From positions 124,001 to 188,000 of the forward strand of contig NZ_JAJEQM010000003.1 in NCBI RefSeq assembly GCF_020687385.1: a DNA stretch of 64,000 nucleotides. The letters are read 5' to 3'. Shown here one piece after another: positions 17,621-24,543 of the stretch; position 1 is the first letter of the stretch, and each line of letters opens with the position of its first letter. The notes beneath the pieces were generated by a model. It was not told the origin of the DNA. It searched no databases and saw only the letters and a list, made by a program, of their open reading frames with translations. A program made the translations under genes and the position numbers. The stretch is from Hominilimicola fabiformis (GTDB taxonomy: Bacteria; Bacillota; Clostridia; UBA1381).

Positions 17621-17648
17621 GTAGGGGCGACCAATGGTCGCCCTTTTT
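17621..17648 (+). repeat. Palindromic repeat A, copy 1 (terminator-like)
   Basis: GTAGGGGCGACC then AAT then GGTCGCCC. The 8-bp arms GGGCGACC (17625-17632) and GGTCGCCC (17636-17643) are followed by TTTTT, so on the plus strand it reads as a terminator. Confidence 0.85.
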
Positions 17649-17678
17649 GGTACATTCAATAATTGGTGTACTTTTTTC

Positions 17679-17705
17679 GTAGGGGACTGCGCCCACGACG
17701 TCCCG
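17679..17705. repeat. Repeat C, copy 1
   Basis: GTAGGGGACTGCGCCC followed by ACGACGTCCC. The reverse of this, GACGTCG.GGGCGC.GTCCC, recurs at 18094 and, less well, at 17911 and 22389. Confidence 0.6.
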
Positions 17706-17749
17706 CTTTGCTTTGATTTCTTAAAAACCATAATGTTTACTCATATTCC

Positions 17750-17772
17750 GTAGGGGCGACCATTGGTCGCCC
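17750..17772. repeat. Palindromic repeat A, copy 2
   Basis: GGGCGACC (17754-17761), loop ATT, GGTCGCCC (17765-17772), again preceded by GTAGG. No T-tract follows this copy. Confidence 0.85.
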
Positions 17773-17790
17773 GCTTTGTGTATCACGCAT

Positions 17791-17883
17791 TGCCACCCCT
17801 CAGTCAGCTACGCTGACAGCTCCCATCAAGGTGAGCTGTAAAAAGCCTCCCCTTGAGGAGAGGTGCCTGAAAGGGGAGTGGTG
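17791..17883 (+). repeat. Repeat B, copy 1 (TGCCACCCC element)
   Basis: TGCCACCCC..CAGTC then a short stem-loop GTCAGC-TAC-GCTGAC, then GACAGCTCCC.TCAAGG, followed by GC-rich, self-complementary CCTCCCCTTGAGGAGAGG. The first 41 nt recur at 63961-64000 with a different but still paired stem (GTCGC/GCGAC). Confidence 0.7.
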
Positions 17884-17961
17884 TCGTTGTCAAAGTGTGA
17901 GGAGTAAAGGGTCGTCGAGGGCATTGTCCTGTATGAAAAGTGAGAGATTATACAAAAAAGA

Positions 17962-17986
17962 GGGCGACCAATGGTCGCCCCTACGA
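17962..17986 (-). repeat. Palindromic repeat A, copy 3 (terminator-like on minus strand)
   Basis: GGGCGACC (17962-17969), AAT, GGTCGCCC (17973-17980), then CTACG, so the GTAGGGG flank is on the minus strand. Read on that strand, CTCTTTTTT follows the stem. Confidence 0.85.
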
Positions 17987-18093
17987 CGCGCTGACGTTGT
18001 CACATACGGAGTGATTGGAGCAAAGGGAGTCCCCTACGAAGTGAATGGGAAAAGTCGGTGTGCTGTTAAATGTGGAGTGTGAGGAGGAAAAGG

Positions 18094-18120
18094 GACGTCG
18101 AGGGCGCCGTCCCGTACGAA
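18094..18120 (-). repeat. Repeat C, copy 2
   Basis: GACGTCGAGGGCGCCGTCCC then GTACGAA. Related segments are at 17911-17936 (GTCGTCGAGGGCATTGTCC), 17679-17705 and 22389-22430. The inner GGGCGCC is self-complementary. Confidence 0.6.
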
Positions 18121-18129
18121 AATATTACA

Positions 18130-18159
18130 CAAAAAAAGAGGCGACCAACGGTCGCCCCA
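18130..18159 (-). terminator. Terminator of pnp formed by palindromic repeat A, copy 4
   Basis: On the minus strand GGCGACC (18156-18150), GTT, GGTCGCC (18146-18140) is followed by TCTTTTTTTG. It lies 14-34 nt past the pnp stop, so a dispersed repeat appears to serve as the gene's terminator. Confidence 0.8.
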
Positions 18160-18173
18160 CATTGCCGAAAAAA

Positions 18174-20264
18174 TTATTCTTCGCCTTCTTCGATAGCGTC
18201 TTTATGTGAAAGTGATATTTTACCTGTCTTTTTATCAACTTCCATAACCTTAACCTTTAGCCAATCGCCTTCCTTAACAACGTCCTCAACCTTTTCAACT
18301 CTGTGATTAGCAAGTTTTGAAATATGGCATAGACCGTCTTTACCCGGAAGAATTTCAACGAATGCACCGAACGGTTGAATTGTCTTAACAAGACCGTTAT
18401 AGATTTCGCCTACTTCAGGTTCTTTAACAATAGCCTCAATAGCGTCTTTTGCAGCCTTACCGCTTTCTTGGTCAACTGCGAAGATATGGATTGTACCGTC
18501 TTCTTCTATATCAATTTTAGCACCTGTTTCTGCAACAATCTTTTGAATAACCTTACCGCCTTGACCGATTACTTCACGAATTTTATCAACGTCAATTTTC
18601 ATTGTTTCAGCTTTCGGAGCATATGCCGAAAGTTCTTCTCTCGGAGCAGGGATAGCCTTTAGAAGTATTTCGTCAATGATATAACATCTTGCTTTTCTTG
18701 TCTTAGCAAGAGCCTCTTCAATTACTTCGTATGGCAGACCGTCATTCTTTATATCAACCTGAATTGATGTGATACCCTTTTTAGTACCGGCTACCTTAAA
18801 GTCCATTTCGCCGTAGAAGTCCTCAAGACCCTGAATATCAACCATTGTTGTAAAGCCGTCTTCTGTTGTTATAAGACCGCAAGAGATACCTGCAACAGGG
18901 GCTTTAATAGGAACGCCTGCTGCCATAAGAGCAAGTGTAGAACCGCAGACACTGCCTTGAGAAGTTGAACCGTTTGAAGAAAGAACTTCTGATACAACTC
19001 TGATAGCATATGGGAACTCGTCCTCTGACGGAAGTACAGGAACAAGTGAACGTTCTGCAAGTGCACCGTGACCGATTTCACGTCTGCCCGGGCCTCTTGA
19101 AGGTCTTGTTTCACCTACTGAGTATGACGGGAAGTTATAGTGATGGATATATCTCTTTGTTTCTTCAAGGTCGATACCGTCAAGCTTTTGAATTTCTGAA
19201 AGAGGAGCAAGTGTAGCAACTGAAAGCACTTGAGTTTGTCCTCTTGTAAACATACCGCTGCCGTGTGTTCTCGGAAGCAGGTCAACTTCTGCCGCAAGCG
19301 GTCTGATTTCATCAAGGCCTCTGCCGTCAACACGTCTGCCCTGAACAAGCCATGCACGAACGATTTCCTTTTGCATTTTGTAAAGAATTTCGCCGATTTG
19401 CTCGTTTATGTCAGGGAACTGTTCTTCAAGAGCAGGGATAATTTCATCTGTAATTTCACCGATTCTTTCATCACGAACATTTTTGTCGTCTGTATCAAGA
19501 GCATACTGTAACTTCTCAAAAGCCATATTCTTGATTGCGTCATATAGGTCGTGGTCAACATCGTGTGATTCGTATGTGAACTTCTCTTTGCCGATTTCAG
19601 CTTGAATACCGCTTATAAAATCGCAAAGTTCGATAATGTGCTTGTGAGCGAATTTGATACCTTCAAGCATAACGCTTTCTTCAACTTCGTTAGCACCGGC
19701 CTCAATCATAACAACCTTTTGCTTTGTACCTGCAACAGTTACAAGCATTTCGCTCTTTTCTCTTTGTTCAACAGTTGGATTGATAACGTATTCGCCGTCA
19801 ACAAGACCAAGCCAAACACCGCCGATAGGACCGTTCCAAGGAACGTCTGAAATAGAAATAGCGATTGAAGTACCGATCATAGCGGCAACTTCCGGTGGGT
19901 TGTCCTGTTCAACTGAAAGTACTGTTGCGACAACAGACACGTCATTTCTCAAATCTGACGGGAAAAGTGGTCTGATAGGTCTGTCGATAACACGGCTTGT
20001 AAGAATAGCCTTTTCAGACGGCTTACCCTCACGCTTGATGTATCCGCCCGGAATTTTACCTACGGAATAAAGCTTTTCTTCATAATCAACGCTTAGAGGG
20101 AAGAAGTCAACGCCCTCTCTCGGTGAACGAGATGCTGTTACGTTTACCATTACAACTGTGTCGCCGTAACGTACAAGACAATGTCCGTTTGCAAGTTGTG
20201 CCATTTTGCCTGTTTCAATTACAAGCGGTCTGCCTGCAAGAGTTGTTTCAAATGTTCTAAACAT
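18174..20264 (-). CDS. pnp: Polyribonucleotide nucleotidyltransferase (PNPase)
   Basis: This 696-residue protein degrades RNA 3' to 5' by phosphorolysis. It has two RNase PH-like domains separated by an all-helical linker: the first begins 'MFRTFETTLAGRPLVIETGK', and the second carries 'THGSGMFTRGQTQVLSVATL' and 'GPGRREIGHGALAERSL'. It ends with a KH domain ('DKIREVIGQGGKVIQKIVAE', about residues 551-570) and an S1 domain (about 618-690, 'GAFVEILPGKDGLCHISKL'). The length is normal and no residues are missing. It follows rpsO on the same strand, the widespread rpsO-pnp order, after 185 nt that include a hairpin which could be a partial terminator or processing site. Confidence 0.97.
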   Translation of the reverse strand: MFRTFETTLAGRPLVIETGKMAQLANGHCLVRYGDTVVMVNVTASRSPREGVDFFPLSVDYEEKLYSVGKIPGGYIKREGKPSEKAILTSRVIDRPIRPLFPSDLRNDVSVVATVLSVEQDNPPEVAAMIGTSIAISISDVPWNGPIGGVWLGLVDGEYVINPTVEQREKSEMLVTVAGTKQKVVMIEAGANEVEESVMLEGIKFAHKHIIELCDFISGIQAEIGKEKFTYESHDVDHDLYDAIKNMAFEKLQYALDTDDKNVRDERIGEITDEIIPALEEQFPDINEQIGEILYKMQKEIVRAWLVQGRRVDGRGLDEIRPLAAEVDLLPRTHGSGMFTRGQTQVLSVATLAPLSEIQKLDGIDLEETKRYIHHYNFPSYSVGETRPSRGPGRREIGHGALAERSLVPVLPSEDEFPYAIRVVSEVLSSNGSTSQGSVCGSTLALMAAGVPIKAPVAGISCGLITTEDGFTTMVDIQGLEDFYGEMDFKVAGTKKGITSIQVDIKNDGLPYEVIEEALAKTRKARCYIIDEILLKAIPAPREELSAYAPKAETMKIDVDKIREVIGQGGKVIQKIVAETGAKIDIEEDGTIHIFAVDQESGKAAKDAIEAIVKEPEVGEIYNGLVKTIQPFGAFVEILPGKDGLCHISKLANHRVEKVEDVVKEGDWLKVKVMEVDKKTGKISLSHKDAIEEGEE

Positions 20265-20390
20265 AGTTTTTCTCCTTTAAATTTATTTCTTCGGAGATAC
20301 GTTTTAGCAGATAAATACAACGATAAACTTAGTTTTGCCAACAGCTCGTATATGGCTTAACGCTCTATTTATTTGCTAAACAAATATCTC

Positions 20391-20431
20391 CATAAATATA
20401 TATAGGCAAACAGGAATAAATCCCGTTTGCC
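20391..20431 (-). terminator. Hairpin in the rpsO-pnp gap
   Basis: On the minus strand GGCAAAC (20431-20425) and GTTTGCC (20411-20405) pair around an inner GGGA/TTCC segment; an A/T-rich tract follows, not a pure T run. It may be a weak terminator or, as in other bacteria, an RNase processing hairpin. The rest of 20265-20404 shows no gene. Confidence 0.5.
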
Positions 20432-20449
20432 TTATAAACAAATATAAAA

Positions 20450-20716
20450 TTACTTTCTAAGACCAAGCTTAGCAACTAAAGCACGGTATCTTTCGATATC
20501 CTGACTCTTTAGGTAATTCATAAGACCACGTCTTTTACCAACCATCATAAGAAGACCTCTTCTTGAGTGGTGGTCCTTCTTGTGAATGTTAAGGTGGTCA
20601 TTGTTAAGGTGGTTGATTCTTTCTGTAAGAAGTGCAATTTGTACTTCAGGAGAACCTGTATCACCTTCATGAGTTGCGAAAGTCTTTATGATTTCTTCCT
20701 TACGTTCCTTTGTCAT
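20450..20716 (-). CDS. rpsO: Ribosomal protein uS15
   Basis: The 88-residue protein is a complete uS15, a primary 16S rRNA binder in the central domain of the small subunit. Typical segments are '[20 protein letters not shown]' (residues 14-33) and '[20 protein letters not shown]' (about 49-68). AGGAGGTGAAATC precedes the ATG. Upstream lie 115 nt that can fold into a nested stem next to the ribosome binding site, which may be an autoregulatory S15 site. pnp follows on the same strand. Confidence 0.97.
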   Translation of the reverse strand: MTKERKEEIIKTFATHEGDTGSPEVQIALLTERINHLNNDHLNIHKKDHHSRRGLLMMVGKRRGLMNYLKSQDIERYRALVAKLGLRK

Positions 20717-20831
20717 GATTTCACCTCCTATAATAAATCATCGCCCGAGTCTGAGATACCGTTGGTGATTCGGTTTTCTAAGATACGGGTTCAACTTATA
20801 AACTGTAATAAAAATAATTGTTGCAAGAAAA
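20717..20831 (-). promoter_or_regulatory. Candidate structured leader of rpsO
   Basis: Between rpmE and rpsO the minus strand reads CCGAATC-ACC-AAC-GGT-ATCTCA-GACTCGG (about 20778-20749), a nested stem close to the AGGAGGTGA box. S15 in several bacteria represses its own translation through a leader structure; whether this is such a site is inference. No terminator or clear promoter is seen here. Confidence 0.4.
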
Positions 20832-21044
20832 TTAGTCTTGCTTTGATGTTCTGTTGAAACGTCTGTTGAACTTTTCAACTCTACCGCCTGTATCAACAAG
20901 CTTTTGCTTACCTGTGAAGAATGGGTGGCACTTTGAACAAATTTCAACTTGGATATTTTCCTTTGTTGAACCTGTTTCGATTACTTCGCCACAAGCACAA
21001 GTAATGGTAGTCTGCTTGTAATCAGGATGAATTCCTTCTTTCAC
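20832..21044 (-). CDS. rpmE: Ribosomal protein bL31 (zinc type)
   Basis: A 70-residue bL31 of the zinc-containing form: cysteines at CAC (about residues 16-18) and CSKC (about 36-39) provide four ligands, and the tail has '[20 protein letters not shown]'. It is a large-subunit protein at the inter-subunit bridge. The gene has an AAAGGAGG box and a promoter 17 nt-spaced 50 nt upstream. It leads a short minus-strand run with rpsO and pnp. Zinc-type bL31 is usually replaced by a Cys-less paralogue when zinc is scarce; no such paralogue is in this window. Confidence 0.96.
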   Translation of the reverse strand: MKEGIHPDYKQTTITCACGEVIETGSTKENIQVEICSKCHPFFTGKQKLVDTGGRVEKFNRRFNRTSKQD

Positions 21045-21094
21045 TACCGTCAGCCTCCTTTAAAAATTTTGCGGTACAAAAAATACCACTATGT

Positions 21095-21123
21095 ATTTTA
21101 ACATATAAAACGACTGTTTGCAA
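21095..21123 (-). promoter_or_regulatory. Promoter of rpmE
   Basis: On the minus strand TTGCAA (21123-21118) and TAAAAT (21100-21095) are separated by 17 nt. Confidence 0.7.
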
Positions 21124-21131
21124 GTCTTTTT

Positions 21132-22358
21132 TTACTTTTTATGAAAAATTTTTTTGATTTCGCCTGCGAGGTAAAGTGAACCGCATACGCAAACGATTGA
21201 ATTGTCCGAAAAATCGAGAGCATTTTGAAGTGCGTCTTTAGGGTTATTGTCAGCAAATACGGGAATGTTCATACTTCCGATAATATCGGAAATTTTTTCG
21301 GACGAAAGGCACCTTGGCATATCAAGCTGTGTCGCAAAAACGGCTTTTGCGACAGGCGATATTTCACGAATACAGGCTTTGTAATCCTTGTCCTCCATCA
21401 TTGCAATGACAAGTACTACATCACGATTTAATGATAAAAGCGATTTTTTCAACGCTTTAATTCCGTCAATGTTGTGACCGCCGTCAATGACCACTCTGTC
21501 GGATACAAATTCAAATCGTGCCGCCCAAGATGTGTGCGACAAACCGTATGATATATCTTTATCGGAAATGTTAAAGCCCTGCTTATTAAGTGCACTTGTG
21601 ATTTCAAGCACAACCGCCGCATTTTGCGGTTGATATGTACCTTTTAATGAAAGAGGGTATTCTTTGCTTTTGTAAATAAAACCGTTTTCAGTCGGTAATG
21701 CGGTGTCGGCGAATGTAAGCGATACATTTTTGCTCTTTGCATATTCTTCTATTATATCTCTTACATCATTGTTCGGATATGAAACGGCTGTGCCGCCGTC
21801 ACGCATAATACCGCATTTTTCTTTAGCGATTTCTTCGACAGTGTTGCCGAGATATTGCGTGTGGTCAAGACCGATTTTGCATATAACGCTGACAAGACTT
21901 GAATCTATAACGTTCGTTGCGTCAAGCTTTCCGCCCATACCGACTTCAAGAACAACAATATCACATTGCTTTTCATAAAAATACAGGAACGATACTGCGG
22001 TTATAAAAGCAAATTCCGAAACAAGTGCGTTGTTTTTTTCCATTATAGCTTTTACTCTTGTAACATATTCGGCAAGGTCATTGTCTGTAATATTTTCACC
22101 GTTTATTCGTATGCGCTCATTGAATACTTCAAGATACGGAGATGTAAAAAGTCCTGTTTTAAAACCGCTTTTTTTCAGTATTTCCGCAGTCATTGCCGCA
22201 GTTGAGCCTTTGCCGTTTGTTCCGGCAATGTGTATGAATTTTAGCTTTTTTTGCGGATTGTCGAGGTGAGTCAGTAATTTTTCAAGATTTGCATTGCCTA
22301 ACGGTCGGCGAAATTTGGGGATTGAATGTATGTAGTCTATCGATTGTTCGTAATTCAT
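21132..22358 (-). CDS. folC: Bifunctional folylpolyglutamate / dihydrofolate synthase
   Basis: The 408-residue Mur-ligase-family enzyme adds glutamate to folates, and in many bacteria also joins dihydropteroate and glutamate. Visible motifs are the P-loop 'IAGTNGKGSTAAMTAEIL' (about residues 42-59), 'VLEVGMGGKLDATN' (about 138-151) and 'DGGHNIDGIKALKKSL' in the C-terminal domain. An open frame extends upstream to 22469, but its first 37 codons read through a dispersed repeat, whereas GAAAGG lies before the ATG at 22358, which matches the family N-terminus (MNYEQSIDYIHSIPKF). It stands alone, with rpmE downstream on the same strand. Confidence 0.94.
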   Translation of the reverse strand: MNYEQSIDYIHSIPKFRRPLGNANLEKLLTHLDNPQKKLKFIHIAGTNGKGSTAAMTAEILKKSGFKTGLFTSPYLEVFNERIRINGENITDNDLAEYVTRVKAIMEKNNALVSEFAFITAVSFLYFYEKQCDIVVLEVGMGGKLDATNVIDSSLVSVICKIGLDHTQYLGNTVEEIAKEKCGIMRDGGTAVSYPNNDVRDIIEEYAKSKNVSLTFADTALPTENGFIYKSKEYPLSLKGTYQPQNAAVVLEITSALNKQGFNISDKDISYGLSHTSWAARFEFVSDRVVIDGGHNIDGIKALKKSLLSLNRDVVLVIAMMEDKDYKACIREISPVAKAVFATQLDMPRCLSSEKISDIIGSMNIPVFADNNPKDALQNALDFSDNSIVCVCGSLYLAGEIKKIFHKK

Positions 22359-22388
22359 TGCATTGTACCTTTCTTGTGTGGGTGTGAT

Positions 22389-22433
22389 TTTTTTTGACCG
22401 TAGGTGACGTCGAGGCTCTGTCCCATACGGAGC
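22389..22433 (-). repeat. Repeat C, divergent copy upstream of folC
   Basis: GACCGTAGGTGACGTCGAGG then CTCTGTCCCATACGGAG resembles the GACGTCGAGGGC.CCGTCCCGTACG element at 18094. It lies in the folC leader. The stretch 22359-22655 otherwise holds no gene, only the promoter below. Confidence 0.5.
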
Positions 22434-22555
22434 ATTGCGTGAAACTGACAACACATAAATAAAAATCACACCGATAATATTATCTCTTATTATTATAATC
22501 CCCTACAATATACAAGTCAAATGTTACCTTTAACAAAAAATTAATAAAAAAGATA

Positions 22556-22584
22556 TTGATTTTTTTATGCTAAAGTGGTATATT
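22556..22584 (+). promoter_or_regulatory. Promoter of the tandem membrane-protein genes
   Basis: TTGATT (22556-22561) and TATATT (22579-22584) are separated by 17 nt. The leader is about 65 nt long. Confidence 0.6.
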
Positions 22585-22655
22585 GTTAAAGATGATGTAA
22601 AATGAGGAATGATCATTTTATATTGGTACAATAAATGAAAGGAGAAAATACAGTT

Positions 22656-23249
22656 ATGAACGGAGCCGAAAAGAAAAAAGCAACTCCTGCCGATAAAGCT
22701 GTAAATGCGATTATAGTTTTAATTATATTGGTATTTGTCGCTGTAGGAGTTTACGCAACATACGGTAAAATATCGGAAGGTGTTACAAACAAGGAGATTG
22801 AAAGCGGTAAAGCGGAGGCAACTGTTGAATATCTTGCAAATCAAGCCGGTCAATCTGTTGAAGATTACCTTGCACAGTACGGTCTTACTCTTGGCGATAC
22901 AATCAAAGCAAAGACTACTGAAAGCGAAATGCTTGACAATATGACTATTGAAAATTATGCTAAATACAATGGTCAAGAGGCTGACAGTTTTCTGCAAGGA
23001 ATGAGCGATTCAGTAACAAAAGATACTGTATGGAAAGACTTAATGGCAATGCCTGTATCTCAAGTTATAGACGCAGACGCTCTTGCACAGGTTAAGAAGC
23101 AGTATCAAATAGGTGATGATGAAATTTCAGATTCAACTACTTACGAAGAATTCCAAAAAGTGCTTTATCAAAAGGCATCAGCCGCATCACAAGCCGCACA
23201 GGCAACTGATGCACCAACAGCAGAAACAACAGAAACACCTGCTGAATAA
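22656..23249 (+). CDS. Single-pass membrane protein of unknown function, paralogue 1
   Basis: The protein has 197 residues: a Lys-rich cytoplasmic start (MNGAEKKKATPADKAVN), one membrane helix (about residues 17-39), then an extracytoplasmic region and a Thr/Ala/Glu-rich tail (ATDAPTAETTETPAE). The outer region contains 'AGQSVEDYLAQYGLTLGDTI' and 'VKKQYQIGDDEISDSTTYEE', which match blocks in the next gene's product, so the two are paralogues. A frame opens at 22635, but AAAGGAGAAAA (22637-22647) lies inside that extension and fits the ATG at 22656. I recognise no family. The helix-rich repeats suggest protein-protein contacts at the cell surface, as inference. Confidence 0.8.
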   Translation: MNGAEKKKATPADKAVNAIIVLIILVFVAVGVYATYGKISEGVTNKEIESGKAEATVEYLANQAGQSVEDYLAQYGLTLGDTIKAKTTESEMLDNMTIENYAKYNGQEADSFLQGMSDSVTKDTVWKDLMAMPVSQVIDADALAQVKKQYQIGDDEISDSTTYEEFQKVLYQKASAASQAAQATDAPTAETTETPAE

Positions 23250-23273
23250 TATTATATAAGGAGATTTAGAACA

Positions 23274-24182
23274 GTGAGCGACGAAAAGAATCTAAATGAA
23301 GAAAATAACGAATCAGTAAACAATGAAGAACAAACTCCTGTAGAAACAGAAGAAACAACTGCCGAACAGGCAGAAGAAACAGCCGAAACACCGGCTGAAA
23401 CAGAAGAAACACCGGTTGAAACTGAAGTATCGGAAACAGCCGAAACAGAGGAAACTCCGGCGGTTGCCGAAGAAAATACAGACGTAGAAGTTGACGAGGC
23501 TGTTGCGGCGGCACAAGCTGCTTTTGAAAACGTTCAAAAGGACGAACAGAAAAAGGGCGGCAAAGGTGGACTTATCGCTATAATCGTAGCTGCGGTAATC
23601 GTTGTTGCAATAGTTGTCGTACTTGCAGTTAAGTTCGGTCCGTCAATGTTCAATAAGTATAACAGACTTGGTTATGTTGATGTAAGCGGACGTACAGTTG
23701 CACAGGTTGCAGAAGAACAGGGAATGGACGTTGACGAATTCCTTGAACAGTTTGATTTACCGTCAGATATGCCTGGTAACACAACAGAATCAGCTGCTTA
23801 TAACTGTATTCCTGTATCAAAAATGGCAGAAATGTACGGTATGGACTTTAATACAATCAAAGAAGTGCTAAAGTTCCCTGATGATGTAGATGAAGATACA
23901 GCTTGGGGCGATGCCATCGGTCAAGTAACACTTGGCGATTATGTCGGTGAAGATAATCTTGCTGAATTCAAAGAAACTTACGGTTTTGGTGATGATATAA
24001 CAGCAGATACACTTTGGAAAGACGTAAGACAAACTGTTGACGAGAAGAGCAGACAACAGAGAATTGAATCTGAAAAAGCTGAAAAAGAATCAGATAAGAA
24101 CAAGGATACTGACAGTGCCGAATCAACAGAAGCACCTGCCGAAACAGAAAGCGCAGATGCAACAGAAGCTCCTAATGCTTAA
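23274..24182 (+). CDS. Single-pass membrane protein with acidic N-terminus, paralogue 2
   Basis: The 302-residue protein begins with about 75 residues of low-complexity Glu/Thr/Ala/Pro repeats (ETEETPVETE-like), then KGGKGG and one membrane helix (about residues 97-120). Outside, two related helical units follow: 'VAQVAEEQGMDVDEFLEQFD' with 'DVSGRT' before it, and 'VSKMAEMYGMDFNTIKEVLK', then 'LAEFKETYGFGDDITADTLW', and an E/S/T-rich tail. The last block matches the C-terminal part of the preceding protein. The start is GTG with AAGGAG upstream. Both genes are probably co-transcribed (24-nt gap) and end at a strong terminator. Function unknown. Confidence 0.82.
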   Translation: MSDEKNLNEENNESVNNEEQTPVETEETTAEQAEETAETPAETEETPVETEVSETAETEETPAVAEENTDVEVDEAVAAAQAAFENVQKDEQKKGGKGGLIAIIVAAVIVVAIVVVLAVKFGPSMFNKYNRLGYVDVSGRTVAQVAEEQGMDVDEFLEQFDLPSDMPGNTTESAAYNCIPVSKMAEMYGMDFNTIKEVLKFPDDVDEDTAWGDAIGQVTLGDYVGEDNLAEFKETYGFGDDITADTLWKDVRQTVDEKSRQQRIESEKAEKESDKNKDTDSAESTEAPAETESADATEAPNA

Positions 24183-24198
24183 TAAATTTTGAACCAAG

Positions 24199-24225
24199 GC
24201 GGATTGCTCAAAGCAATCCGCTTTT
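24199..24225 (+). terminator. Terminator after the tandem membrane-protein genes
   Basis: GCGGATTGCT (24199-24208) and AGCAATCCGC (24212-24221) form a perfect 10-bp stem followed by TTTT. The same arm sequence occurs again at 24454-24476. Confidence 0.85.
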
Positions 24226-24480
24226 AGAATGCCGATAAATTGTCCGGAACGTGCAAAATATTATTTTTTATTCTATAATTTATTATTATAATAAATTACA
24301 GGCAAGCCTATCTCCGATATACGGCTTGCTTGTGCACTTTTTGCGAAAATAAACTCTAACGTACCATCGTACGCCGACGAGTTCATTTTCGCAAAATCCG
24401 AACTAATTTCTCGGCTTCTGCCATCGTGTAGACAAAAATGTCCACACGCTGAAGCGGATTGCTTAAGCAATCCGCTTTTT
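24226..24480. other. Hairpin-rich intergenic element
   Basis: Three further inverted repeats follow the terminator: CAGGCAAGCC / GGCTTGCTTG (about 24299-24334), a long near-perfect stem TTTTGCGAAAAT.AACTC / GAGTT.ATTTTCGCAAAA (about 24340-24397), and GTGTAGACA / TGTCCACAC (about 24426-24447). A final perfect 13-bp palindrome AAGCGGATTGCTT / AAGCAATCCGCTT (24452-24477) plus T run is a terminator that repeats the arm of the one at 24199. A 65-codon minus-strand frame here has no ribosome binding site and follows the palindromes, so I do not call it a gene. The element may be a small RNA or a repeat insertion. Confidence 0.6.
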
Positions 24481-24485
24481 ATATA

Positions 24486-24514
24486 TTGAAACTTTTGAAA
24501 AATAGTGATATAAT
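24486..24514 (+). promoter_or_regulatory. Promoter of hisH-hisF
   Basis: TTGAAA (24486-24491) and TATAAT (24509-24514) are separated by 17 nt and lie 29 nt before hisH. Confidence 0.75.
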
Positions 24515-24543
24515 TTATCTATATTGTTTTTAAGGAGAAGAAT

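Larger units (their letters stand above)
17583..18173. other. Gene-free 590-bp block of dispersed repeats
   Basis: No credible gene lies here: open frames on the plus strand (for example at 17831-18082) consist of repeat sequence and lack ribosome binding sites. The block holds four GGGCGACC-type palindromes, a TGCCACCCC-type element and several GACGTCGAGGGC-type segments in both orientations, listed separately. It separates the polysaccharide operon from the convergent pnp gene. Confidence 0.8.

Noticed and set aside
17621-18156. CRISPR array
   Set aside because: The repeats are palindromes at irregular distances and in both orientations, with no unique spacers of even length and no cas genes.
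17831-18306. Two plus-strand reading frames in the repeat block
   Set aside because: They consist of repeat sequence, lack ribosome binding sites, and the second runs into the antisense of pnp.
22359-22469. N-terminal extension of folC
   Set aside because: The extension translates repeat C, matches no part of the family and is preceded by no ribosome binding site.
24273-24470. Minus-strand 65-codon reading frame in the hairpin element
   Set aside because: It has no ribosome binding site and runs through palindromes, which explain the frame; it is more likely a repeat or RNA element.
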